A stretch of 19,193 nt of DNA from RFPI01 sp964398195 (lineage in GTDB: Bacteria > Pseudomonadota > Gammaproteobacteria > Burkholderiales > Methylophilaceae). Within the stretch, counting starts at the first letter, position 1. Each line of letters opens with the position of its first letter. The stretch is taken from NCBI GenBank assembly GCA_964398195.1, contig CAYNLW010000023.1, forward strand, positions 1-19,193. The letters are read 5' to 3'. The position numbers and the translations under genes were made by a program. Of the stretch, positions 1 to 6,753 are shown one piece after another. The notes under the pieces are model-generated. The model searched no databases. It worked only from the letters and a program-made list of their open reading frames with translations, and had not been told where the DNA came from.

Positions 1-53
1 GCCCGTATGCTTCCTTAGCAGGGAAGTGCCTTCGACCACTCGGCCAGCTCTCC
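1..53 (-). tRNA. serV: tRNA-Ser(GCU), 5' part only
   Basis: Read on the minus strand, the first 53 bases give the 5' half of a class II serine tRNA. It begins with GGAGAGC, has a D arm containing GCCGAGTGGTCGAAGGC, and an anticodon arm with a five-pair stem (CTTCC/GGAAG) around the loop CTGCTAA. The anticodon is GCU, at plus positions 17-19. The variable arm, T arm and 3' end lie beyond the left edge. A tRNA-Ser(GCU) downstream of alaS is a conserved arrangement in gammaproteobacteria such as E. coli (alaS-csrA-serV), which supports the call. The symbol is by analogy with E. coli. Confidence 0.93.
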
Positions 54-69
54 TAAGCCATCTTGCAAA

Positions 70-96
70 GGGCGTAACGATACTCGAATACGCCCC
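70..96 (-). terminator. Hairpin between lysC and tRNA-Ser
   Basis: GGGCGTA and TACGCCC form a perfect seven-pair stem, and a small inner CGA/TCG pairing shortens the loop. It lies 38 bases after the lysC stop and 16 bases before the tRNA. Only three T follow the stem on the minus strand, so it is a weak intrinsic terminator at best. The same bases contain a possible tRNA promoter (TTGATT, 17 bases, TATCGT). The hairpin could therefore be part of a promoter region instead. Confidence 0.35.
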
Positions 97-133
97 AAAA
101 ATCAATGAAATAATGCCCTAAATGCAGACAATA

Positions 134-613
134 TCACGCTTTATCTAAATCAAATGCCTTGTGTAAAACTCTGACTGCCAGCTCCATATATTTTTCATCG
201 ATGACCACGGCAATCTTAATTTCGCTGGTGGAAATCATCTGTAAATTGATGCCTTCTTCCGCCAAGGTTCTAAACATTTGGCTGGCGATGCCCACATGTG
301 AGCGCATTCCTACGCCCACCACAGACACTTTGGCAATCTTGTCGTCACCAATAATCTCACGCGCCCCAATATGGCCTTGCACCCCTTTCAGGATAGCGAT
401 GGCCTTATTCATTTCATTTTTGTGCACAGTGAAAGTAAAGTCTGTGGTGCCATCGGCGCCCATATTTTGGATAATCATATCCACATCAATATTGGCGTCG
501 GCGATAGGCCCTAAGATTTGATAGGCGATGCCAGGTTTGTCAGGGACGCCTAATACGGCAATCTTCGCCTCGTCGCGGTTAAATGCAATGCCTGAAATAA
601 TTGGTTGTTCCAT
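134..613 (-). CDS. lysC: Aspartate kinase beta subunit from an internal in-frame start
   Basis: Codon 253 of lysC is an ATG preceded by AAGGA with seven bases between (AAGGATAGTAATATG), a good ribosome binding site. The main lysC start has none. Translation from here gives 159 residues starting MEQPIISGIAF, which is exactly the pair of ACT regulatory domains. Overlapping alpha and beta subunits from one lysC gene are established for Corynebacterium, Bacillus aspartokinase II and Thermus. In Corynebacterium the beta start falls at nearly the same codon. That the beta protein is made here is inferred from the binding site and its position. Confidence 0.6.
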   Translation of the reverse strand: MEQPIISGIAFNRDEAKIAVLGVPDKPGIAYQILGPIADANIDVDMIIQNMGADGTTDFTFTVHKNEMNKAIAILKGVQGHIGAREIIGDDKIAKVSVVGVGMRSHVGIASQMFRTLAEEGINLQMISTSEIKIAVVIDEKYMELAVRVLHKAFDLDKA

Positions 614-1369
614 ATTACTATCCTTGTCTGATTCTTCTTCAAATGTAATCAGTGTGCCTTCGCCGTCTTCTTCAAAACTGGATAACACACGCAACTTCAC
701 TTTATATTTACCAGCAAATTCTACCGAACGAATTTGCAATACTTTAGAGCCCTGACTGGCCAGCTCTAACATTTCTTCAAAAGTAATCGATTTCAATCGG
801 CGCGCTTCCGGCACCACACGCGGGTCGGTGGTATAAACGCCATCGACATCGGTATAAATCTGACATTCGTCAGCTTTTAACGCGGCTGCCAAAGCCACAC
901 CGGTAGTATCAGAACCGCCACGACCTAGCGTGGTGATATTGCCCTGTTCGTCCACCCCTTGAAAGCCCGCCACTACCACCACATGACCGCTGTCTAAATC
1001 GCGCCGTATATGTTGCTCGTCTATGCTAACGATTCTGGCTTTAGTAAAAGCGCTATCGGTAACAATACGCACTTGCGCACCAGTATAACTTTTCGCTTTG
1101 ATACCAAGCTCCATCAGCGCCATCGAGGTCAGGCCTATGGTGACCTGCTCGCCAGTCGCCAGCATCACGTCCAATTCACGTGGATCAGGCTCAGGCATAA
1201 TGTCTTTGGCCAAATTAATCAGCCGATTGGTTTCCCCTGACATGGCAGACACCACCACCACCACTTGATGACCAAGCGCTTTAAAGCGCGCTACACGGCG
1301 CGCGAGATTTTTAATTCTTTCTGGGCTTCCTACGGAGGTGCCGCCATATTTCTGTACGATAAGTGCCAT
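134..1369 (-). CDS. lysC: Aspartate kinase, full-length (alpha) form
   Basis: Phosphorylates aspartate, the first step to lysine, threonine and methionine, and to diaminopimelate for the cell wall. The 411-residue protein starts with the kinase signature KYGGTSVG at residues 7-14. It has the amino-acid kinase domain to about residue 230. The last 145 residues hold two ACT domains (around GVPDKPGIAYQILGPIADAN and GVGMRSHVGIASQMF), the usual site of feedback inhibition by lysine and threonine. Length is normal for the monofunctional class. The start ATG has only AT-rich sequence before it and no Shine-Dalgarno, unlike the internal start described separately. It lies downstream of alaS with a 136-base AT-rich spacer containing a 10-bp direct repeat (1426-1444). 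Confidence 0.97.
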   Translation of the reverse strand: MALIVQKYGGTSVGSPERIKNLARRVARFKALGHQVVVVVSAMSGETNRLINLAKDIMPEPDPRELDVMLATGEQVTIGLTSMALMELGIKAKSYTGAQVRIVTDSAFTKARIVSIDEQHIRRDLDSGHVVVVAGFQGVDEQGNITTLGRGGSDTTGVALAAALKADECQIYTDVDGVYTTDPRVVPEARRLKSITFEEMLELASQGSKVLQIRSVEFAGKYKVKLRVLSSFEEDGEGTLITFEEESDKDSNMEQPIISGIAFNRDEAKIAVLGVPDKPGIAYQILGPIADANIDVDMIIQNMGADGTTDFTFTVHKNEMNKAIAILKGVQGHIGAREIIGDDKIAKVSVVGVGMRSHVGIASQMFRTLAEEGINLQMISTSEIKIAVVIDEKYMELAVRVLHKAFDLDKA

Positions 1370-1505
1370 AGTATTGTTTAATCTGTTGAGTCAAAAAATT
1401 AGAAAAATAATCAATAAAAAAACGATATAAAACTTTATAAAACTAGCTTATTTAAACATAGCTGGCATATAAAAAACTGCTCACCAAGCCTTTAGCCTAA
1501 GCCTT

Positions 1506-4142
1506 TTACAGCTTGCCCGAAACCCATTGTGGCACACTTTGCAAAGCCGCATCTAATTTGCTCACATCGCTACCGCCCGCCATTGCTAGATCGGGTTTAC
1601 CACCACCTTTACCACCCACTTGCGTGGCTACGTAGTTGACCAAATCACCAGCTTTAATGGTGCTAATCAAGTCATTGGTCACGCCTGCCACCAAGGTGAT
1701 TTTGTCGGCATTCACACTCGCCAACACGATGGCCGCCGATTTCAATTTGTCTTTTAGCTTATCCATGGTCTCGCGCAAGCTATTCGCATCAGCGCCTTGC
1801 AATACCGTGGCTAATACTTGAATATCGCCCATGCTAATGGCTTGTGCGGTCAACTCATCACCTTTGGCGCTGGCCAATTGCGATTTCAATTTCGCCAATT
1901 CTTTTTCTACACCCTTTTGCTGCTCTAACAAATGCGCCACTTTGCTGGCCAATTCATGAGCAGGCGATTTAAAGGTGTCGCTTAACAATGCAATCAACTG
2001 CTGTTGTTGTTGCACCAAGCGCAAGGCATTTTGACCTGTCACCGCCTCAATCCGCCTTACCCCAGCGGCCACGCCACTTTCGCTAGTAACTTTAAATAAG
2101 CCTATATCGCCAGTGGCACGCACATGGGTGCCGCCACATAATTCGCGTGAAGAACCGATATCCAAGACGCGCACTTGCTCGCCATATTTCTCGCCGAACA
2201 ACATCATGGCGCCAGTTTTTTGCGCATCATCAATCGACATCACCCGCGCTTGGGTGGCCTGATTTTGCAGAATTTCCTGATTCACCAGTTGTTCTATGCG
2301 TTGAATTTGCTCAGCGCTAACAGGCGCGTGATGAACAAAGTCAAAACGGGTTTTTTCGTTATCCACCAAAGAGCCTTTTTGTTGCACATGCTCACCCAAC
2401 ACCTCACGCAATGCTTTGTGCATCAAGTGGGTAGCCGAGTGATTGCGCATAGTGTCAGCGCGTGCAGTGGCGTTGACATTGGCTTTCACCGCATCGCCTA
2501 GATGTAGGCTGCCGGTTTGCAGCACACCGTGATGGCCAAATACATCGGCTTGAATTTTTTGCGTATCTTCTACGGCAAAAATACCTTGGCTAGATTTAAG
2601 CTCACCGCTATCGCCAATTTGCCCGCCAGATTCGGCATAGAAGGGGGTGTTATCCAGTACCACCACACCGATATCGCCCTCATTTAATTGCTCAACCGCC
2701 ACGCCATCGCGATACAAAGCCAATACCTTGGCTTCGGTTTGCAAATGCTCATAACCTTGGAATTGCGTCGCCTGACCTTGATAGTCCAGATTAGCCGCCA
2801 TCTTGAATTTGCCGGCGGCACGCGCTTGCTGTTTCTGTTGCGCCATAGCAGCGTCAAATGCGGCCGTATCCACCGTCACGCCACGCTCACGACATATATC
2901 TTGGGTTAAGTCCAAAGGAAAGCCATAGGTGTCGTGCAATTTAAATGCTGTTTCGCCATTAAACGCTTGTTGTTGCGACTGCGTATTGGCTAATTCCGCT
3001 TCCAGTATCTGCATACCGTTTTCTATGGTCTCAAAGAAGCGTTGTTCTTCTTGTTGCAACACCGCCATTACCTTGTCCTCCGCCGCCGCCAGTTCAGGGT
3101 AAGCCTCGCCCATCTCAGCCACCAAGTCGGGCACCATGCGGTGGAAGAAGGCAGCGCGCGCACCTAGTTTGTAACCATGTCGTATGGCACGGCGAATAAT
3201 GCGACGCAATACATAACCACGTCCCTCGTTGCCGGGAATCACGCCATCGGCAATCAGAAAGCTACAAGCGCGGATATGGTCAGCCAGCACCTTGAGCGAG
3301 GGGCTATCCAGTTGGGTACAGCCAGTTTCTCTGGCGGCCGCATGGATAAGCTGTTGCATTAAATCAATTTCATAATTCGAGTGCACACCCTGCAACACCG
3401 CAGCGATGCGCTCTAAGCCCATGCCAGTATCCACCGAGGGCTTAGGCAATGGGTGCATCACGCCAGCTTCATCGCGATTAAACTGCATAAACACATTGTT
3501 CCAAATCTCGATAAAGCGATCGCCATCTTCGTCAGGCGAACCCGGAGGACCGCCGGGAATATCGGCGCCGTGGTCATAAAAAATCTCTGTACATGGACCG
3601 CAAGGGCCGGTGTCACCCATCATCCAAAAGTTATCCGAGGCATAGCGCGCGCCTTTGTTATCGCCGATTCTGACTACTTTATCTGCGGGCACACCGATTT
3701 TTTGTGTCCAAATCTGATAAGCCTCGTCGTCCTCGGCATACACCGTCACCATCAAGCGTTCTTTAGGCAGGCCATATACCTGCGTGAGCAACTCCCATGC
3801 GAACTGAATCGCGTCTTGCTTGAAATAATCGCCAAAACTAAAGTTGCCCAGCATCTCAAAAAAGGTGTGGTGACGCGCGGTATAACCCACGTTTTCAAGG
3901 TCATTATGTTTGCCGCCAGCACGCACGCATTTTTGGCTGGTAGTGGCGCGGCTATAAGGGCGCTTATCAAAGCCAAGAAACACATCTTTAAATTGATTCA
4001 TTCCTGCATTGGTAAACAGCAGCGTGGGGTCGCCATGCGGCACCAGCGAGCTGGACGCAACCACTTGGTGACCTTTGCTTTGGAAAAAATCCAAAAACTG
4101 TTGGCGAATTTGCTTAACGGTAATATTGGGTTTGGTTTGCAT
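1506..4142 (-). CDS. alaS: Alanyl-tRNA synthetase
   Basis: Charges tRNA-Ala with alanine and hydrolyses mischarged Ser- or Gly-tRNA-Ala. The 878-residue length matches E. coli AlaRS. In order: class II catalytic core with HHTFFEMLGNFSFGDYFK near residue 80; tRNA-recognition region; editing domain with the zinc-site residues His568 and His572 (HSATH) and Cys669 and His673 (CGGTH); C-terminal domain ending in a glycine-rich GGKGGGKPDLAMAGG segment. All editing residues are present. A four-glutamine run lies just before the C-terminal domain. No strong Shine-Dalgarno precedes the ATG. The 154-base spacer from recX is largely a 13-bp tandem repeat. A 6-7-bp repeat of AGCC(T)T(A) runs through the stop codon (1487-1507). 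Confidence 0.98.
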   Translation of the reverse strand: MQTKPNITVKQIRQQFLDFFQSKGHQVVASSSLVPHGDPTLLFTNAGMNQFKDVFLGFDKRPYSRATTSQKCVRAGGKHNDLENVGYTARHHTFFEMLGNFSFGDYFKQDAIQFAWELLTQVYGLPKERLMVTVYAEDDEAYQIWTQKIGVPADKVVRIGDNKGARYASDNFWMMGDTGPCGPCTEIFYDHGADIPGGPPGSPDEDGDRFIEIWNNVFMQFNRDEAGVMHPLPKPSVDTGMGLERIAAVLQGVHSNYEIDLMQQLIHAAARETGCTQLDSPSLKVLADHIRACSFLIADGVIPGNEGRGYVLRRIIRRAIRHGYKLGARAAFFHRMVPDLVAEMGEAYPELAAAEDKVMAVLQQEEQRFFETIENGMQILEAELANTQSQQQAFNGETAFKLHDTYGFPLDLTQDICRERGVTVDTAAFDAAMAQQKQQARAAGKFKMAANLDYQGQATQFQGYEHLQTEAKVLALYRDGVAVEQLNEGDIGVVVLDNTPFYAESGGQIGDSGELKSSQGIFAVEDTQKIQADVFGHHGVLQTGSLHLGDAVKANVNATARADTMRNHSATHLMHKALREVLGEHVQQKGSLVDNEKTRFDFVHHAPVSAEQIQRIEQLVNQEILQNQATQARVMSIDDAQKTGAMMLFGEKYGEQVRVLDIGSSRELCGGTHVRATGDIGLFKVTSESGVAAGVRRIEAVTGQNALRLVQQQQQLIALLSDTFKSPAHELASKVAHLLEQQKGVEKELAKLKSQLASAKGDELTAQAISMGDIQVLATVLQGADANSLRETMDKLKDKLKSAAIVLASVNADKITLVAGVTNDLISTIKAGDLVNYVATQVGGKGGGKPDLAMAGGSDVSKLDAALQSVPQWVSGKL

Positions 4143-4168
4143 ACACTATCTGTTTTGTCGTTAAAATT

Positions 4169-4246
4169 TCTTTATCAATCTAAATTTTTAATCTTGCGTT
4201 TAAATCTCAGTTGTCAATCTTGGCTGTCAATCTTGGCTGTCAATCT
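4169..4246 (-). repeat. Six-copy 13-bp tandem repeat upstream of alaS
   Basis: On the minus strand six units of exactly 13 bases follow one another, each opening with AGATT. From the recX side they are two identical AGATTGACAGCCA units, then AGATTGACAACTG, AGATTTAAACGCA, AGATTAAAAATTT and AGATTGATAAAGA. A seventh, diverged 12-base unit (AGATGGAATATG) precedes them at 4247-4258. The three units nearest recX each contain TTGACA, the ideal sigma-70 -35 hexamer, on the alaS strand (plus 4238-4243, 4225-4230, 4212-4217). I found no convincing -10 box at 16-18 bases for any of them. The array fills half of the recX-alaS spacer. Confidence 0.9.
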
Positions 4247-4289
4247 CATATTCCATCTAGCTTCAATACAGGGCTTAATCTGCGCCTGC

Positions 4290-4335
4290 AATATCCTTAA
4301 TCGGCAATATCCGTATCGCTAATATCCTCATCGGC
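4290..4335 (-). repeat. 15-16-bp tandem repeat forming the recX tail and stop codon
   Basis: In plus orientation three units start with AATATCC at 4290, 4306 and 4321 and end with (T/C)ATCGGC or a close variant. The units are 16, 15 and 15 bases long. On the recX strand they encode the acidic tail ADEDISDTDIAD and then run through the TAA stop into the spacer. Confidence 0.8.
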
Positions 4336-4893
4336 AAAATCTGTGGCCAGCACGCGCCGGATAATTTCTAGCGAAAATCCTCGGCTCTGTAAAAAGCGCG
4401 CCTGCTTAGCCCATTGCACGCGGTCGCTAGGCGCTTGCTTAAATTTCTTACGGCAAATCGCCAACGCTTGTTGCAGCTGGCTGTCTTGCAGTTGATTTAG
4501 CGCTTGCGCGATTAAATCTGGCGCGATGCCTTTTTGCTTAAGCTCATAAGCAATCTTGGCGCTGCCGAATTTGCTTTGTCTAGCGAACACGATTTGTTCG
4601 GTAAAGCGCTCATCTGACAGCCATTTTTTCGCCACAAAGTCAGCGATAATTTGCTCTATCTCTTGCAGCTGCGCCGCTTGTTGCTCGGCTGTATTGGCTG
4701 GCATTTGCTCAGCTGGCATCTGCTGAATGGCTATTTGCGCCTGTCTATTAATCAACTGGCTTAATTTTTGGCGCAGTTCAAACGCGCTATATTCGCGCTT
4801 GGCTAAATACTGCATCGCCTTTTGTCGCAGATTGAGTGGGGGTTTTGCTTTAGTCGTCAATATCGTCAGGGCCTGTGCTGACGATGACAGCAT
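4297..4893 (-). CDS. recX: Regulatory protein RecX, with an insertion and an acidic tail
   Basis: RecX binds RecA filaments and limits their extension and recombinase activity. Conserved three-helix repeats are visible: NLRQKAMQYLAKREYSAFELRQKL, then WLSDERFTEQIVFARQSKFGSAKIAYELKQKGI, then a C-terminal repeat. Between the first two lies a Q/A-rich segment with the tandem MPAEQ/MPANT, roughly 25-30 residues longer than usual in RecX. The C-terminus is a repeat-derived acidic tail. Together these explain a length of 198 against about 150-165 in most relatives. The chosen ATG overlaps the end of recA by 44 bases and has AAAGG eight bases upstream. A TTG at 4858-4860 would remove 11 residues and most of the overlap. 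Coupling to recA is likely either way. Confidence 0.9.
   Translation of the reverse strand: MLSSSAQALTILTTKAKPPLNLRQKAMQYLAKREYSAFELRQKLSQLINRQAQIAIQQMPAEQMPANTAEQQAAQLQEIEQIIADFVAKKWLSDERFTEQIVFARQSKFGSAKIAYELKQKGIAPDLIAQALNQLQDSQLQQALAICRKKFKQAPSDRVQWAKQARFLQSRGFSLEIIRRVLATDFADEDISDTDIAD
4697..4726 (-). repeat. In-frame 15-bp duplication inside recX
   Basis: In plus orientation GCTGGCATTTGCTCA is followed directly by GCTGGCATCTGCTGA, 15 bases each with two differences. A more diverged third unit may follow. The pair is in frame and yields the five-residue repeat MPAEQ/MPANT in an extra segment of RecX. Confidence 0.8.
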
Positions 4894-5887
4894 CTACATT
4901 GCCTTTGGCGCTGTCGCGTATCTTTTGATCGATTTCGTCGGCAATAGCAGGATTCTCACGCAAGTATTCGCGCGCATTATCTTTGCCTTGGCCTATCTTC
5001 TCGCCGTTATAGCTATACCAAGCGCCTGCTTTTTCCACCAACTTCAGGTTGGCGCCCAGTTCCAAAATCTCGCCTTCGCGCGAAATACCTTCGCCATACA
5101 AAATATCAAATTCAGCTTGTTTAAATGGCGGTGCCACTTTGTTTTTAACAATTTTGACGCGCGTTTCCGAGCCTATCACCTCATCACCTTTCTTAATCGA
5201 ACCGGTGCGGCGTATATCCAAACGCACAGAAGAATAGAACTTCAGCGCGTTACCACCGGTGGTGGTTTCTGGGTTGCCGAACATCACGCCTATCTTCATA
5301 CGAATCTGGTTAATAAAAATCACCATGGTATTGGTGCGTTTGATATTGCCGGTCAGCTTACGCAACGCTTGGCTCATCAAGCGGGCTTGCAAGCCCATAT
5401 GCGAGTCGCCCATTTCGCCCTCAATTTCGGCCTTGGGCACTAGCGCAGCCACCGAGTCAATCACCACGATATCGACTGAACCAGAGCGCACCAACATATC
5501 GGCAATTTCTAGCGCTTGTTCGCCAGTGTCAGGTTGCGAAATCAGCAAGTCAGCGATATTCACCCCCAGCTTTTGCGCATATTGCGGGTCTAGCGCGTGT
5601 TCAGCGTCGATAAACGCTGCGGTGCCGCCAACTTTTTGCATCTGTGCAATCACAGACAAGGTTAGCGTGGTTTTGCCAGAAGACTCTGGACCATAGATTT
5701 CAATAATGCGGCCGCGTGGCAAACCGCCTATGCCTAGCGCTAAATCCAGTCCCAAAGAACCAGTAGAAACGGCTTGAATATCTTCGGCGACCTCGTTGTC
5801 GCCCAAGCGCATGATAGAGCCTTTACCAAATTGCTTTTCAATTTGTGATAATGCCGCCGCTAGCGCCTTGCTTTTATTTTCGTCCAT
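4850..5887 (-). CDS. recA: RecA recombinase
   Basis: ATP-dependent strand-exchange protein that also triggers self-cleavage of LexA-type repressors. At 345 residues it is of standard length. The Walker A motif GPESSGKTT is at residues 66-74, followed by Walker B (DIVVIDSVAAL), the DNA-binding loop regions with GNPETTTGGNALKFYSS, and a short acidic C-terminus ending in PDDIDD. GAGGA lies four bases before the ATG, a strong ribosome binding site. Downstream recX overlaps its last codons, the standard recA-recX arrangement. The upstream 332-base region lacks a complete CTGT-N8-ACAG LexA box. A degenerate half (CTGTATCAATAT on the minus strand) lies at plus 5898-5913. Confidence 0.99.
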   Translation of the reverse strand: MDENKSKALAAALSQIEKQFGKGSIMRLGDNEVAEDIQAVSTGSLGLDLALGIGGLPRGRIIEIYGPESSGKTTLTLSVIAQMQKVGGTAAFIDAEHALDPQYAQKLGVNIADLLISQPDTGEQALEIADMLVRSGSVDIVVIDSVAALVPKAEIEGEMGDSHMGLQARLMSQALRKLTGNIKRTNTMVIFINQIRMKIGVMFGNPETTTGGNALKFYSSVRLDIRRTGSIKKGDEVIGSETRVKIVKNKVAPPFKQAEFDILYGEGISREGEILELGANLKLVEKAGAWYSYNGEKIGQGKDNAREYLRENPAIADEIDQKIRDSAKGNVDAVIVSTGPDDIDD

Positions 5888-5922
5888 GGAATCCTCTATT
5901 CATATTGATACAGCAAGTCGAT

Positions 5923-5940
5923 ACAACTAGCTGATGTTGT
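5923..5940. promoter_or_regulatory. Candidate operator upstream of recA
   Basis: ACAAC, eight bases, GTTGT: an 18-base dyad 36 bases before the recA ATG. It is the clearest short dyad near the start and is placed where an SOS operator would be, but it does not match the E. coli-type LexA box. The five-base arms could arise by chance. It also overlaps a 13-bp repeat (GATACA at 5907 and 5920), so it may be a by-product of duplication. Confidence 0.25.
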
Positions 5941-5969
5941 TTTACTAAAATATGTTGCTTACTAAAAAT
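5934..5969. repeat. 18-bp tandem pair upstream of recA
   Basis: ATGTTGTTTTACTAAAAT (5934-5951) is followed directly by ATGTTGCTTACTAAAAAT (5952-5969). They differ by one substitution and a shifted base. The pair lies in the recA promoter region, between the candidate operator and the six-copy 17-bp array. Confidence 0.8.
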
Positions 5970-5982
5970 TTATTGCTGTGCT

Positions 5983-6084
5983 GGCTTAATTCCCAACACG
6001 GCTTAATTCCCACTAGGGCTTAATTCCCTAAACGATTTAATTCTCACAAGGACCCAATTCCTACCATGGCCTAATTCGCAAAAT
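5983..6084. repeat. Six-copy 17-bp tandem repeat between pncC and recA
   Basis: Six units of exactly 17 bases: GGCTTAATTCCCAACAC, GGCTTAATTCCCACTAG, GGCTTAATTCCCTAAAC, GATTTAATTCTCACAAG, GACCCAATTCCTACCAT and GGCCTAATTCGCAAAAT. The core GGCTTAATTCCC is intact in the first three and decays towards pncC. Every unit keeps AATTC at the same phase. This array occupies about a third of the 332-base gene-free stretch 5888-6219. The recA-proximal part holds the 18-bp pair and regulatory candidates. The pncC-proximal part (6085-6219) is AT-rich and shows only a weak hairpin at 6153-6178. Confidence 0.92.
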
Positions 6085-6219
6085 CCAAGGCAAAAAATTG
6101 CTGTGTAGAACTTGCGTGTTTGGGGGATTTAATTTATTGCAGTTTTGCTAAATTTTGGGCTCAGGTTTCGCCCCAAAAGGTGCATATAATCAAGCCTCTA
6201 ATTATTCCACAAAAGCGCC

Positions 6220-6750
6220 TTAATAGGTAGTCAGCAGTTGCATTATTCCGTTAAATAAAATCGCCACCGATTGCTGGCGGATTTGCTGTCTATCACCAGT
6301 CAAAAAATGCTGTGCGCTATGCAAATGCCCACGCTGATCCGCCCAAGCAAAACAGACTGTGCCCACCGGTTTTTCTGCGCTACCACCGCCGGGACCCGCA
6401 ATGCCAGTAACGCTGGCGGCCAGTTGGCACCGCCCCAGCTGGATTAAGCCCTGTGCCATGGCTTGCGCAACCGGCTCGCTGACTGCGCCATACTGCGCCA
6501 ATACATCAGCGCTGACTTGCAGATAATCCTGTTTCGCTTGGTTGCTATACGCCACGATGCCGCTTTGAAACCACGCCGAGCTGCCAGCTAAGTCGGTGAT
6601 AATGCTGGCGGCCAAACCGCCGGTGCAAGATTCTGCCAAAGCCAACATCTGCCCATGCGCTTGCAAAGACTCCCCTATGGCTTGTGCTAACTGGTGCAGG
6701 GTTGCGCTGTCGGCTTGGATATTTGATGGATTGTGGGGGGTATTAGTCAT
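6220..6750 (-). CDS. pncC: Nicotinamide-nucleotide amidohydrolase (CinA C-terminal family)
   Basis: Deamidates nicotinamide mononucleotide to nicotinic acid mononucleotide, returning the by-product of NAD-dependent DNA ligase to NAD synthesis. The 176-residue protein is the stand-alone CinA C-terminal domain. The conserved ALAESCTGG motif carries the expected catalytic serine at residue 41. SGIVAYSNQAKQDYLQV carries the conserved lysine region, and SVTGIAGPGGGSAEKPVGTV is the glycine-rich signature. The N-terminal cinA (COG1058) domain is absent. The start lies three bases after the pgpA stop. The position next to recA repeats the pncC-recA pairing of many proteobacteria. Confidence 0.95.
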   Translation of the reverse strand: MTNTPHNPSNIQADSATLHQLAQAIGESLQAHGQMLALAESCTGGLAASIITDLAGSSAWFQSGIVAYSNQAKQDYLQVSADVLAQYGAVSEPVAQAMAQGLIQLGRCQLAASVTGIAGPGGGSAEKPVGTVCFAWADQRGHLHSAQHFLTGDRQQIRQQSVAILFNGIMQLLTTY

Positions 6751-6753
6751 GGC

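Noticed and set aside
3453..4322. 289-codon plus-strand reading frame opposite alaS and recX
   Set aside because: It lies entirely on the complement of well-supported genes, runs across the 13-bp repeat array, and resembles no family. It is a shadow frame.
4727..5443. 238-codon plus-strand frame opposite recA and recX
   Set aside because: Complement of recA, with no recognisable domain and no promoter or binding site.
5898..5913. LexA box before recA
   Set aside because: The left half CTGTAT is good but the right half lacks ACAG; 11 of 16 positions is too weak to call.
5983..6084. CRISPR array or plasmid origin
   Set aside because: Units are directly adjacent 17-mers without spacers, with no cas, rep or DnaA-box context.
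6153..6178. Hairpin TTTTGGGC/GCCCCAAAA as a pncC terminator
   Set aside because: The stem has a bulge and no T run follows on either strand.
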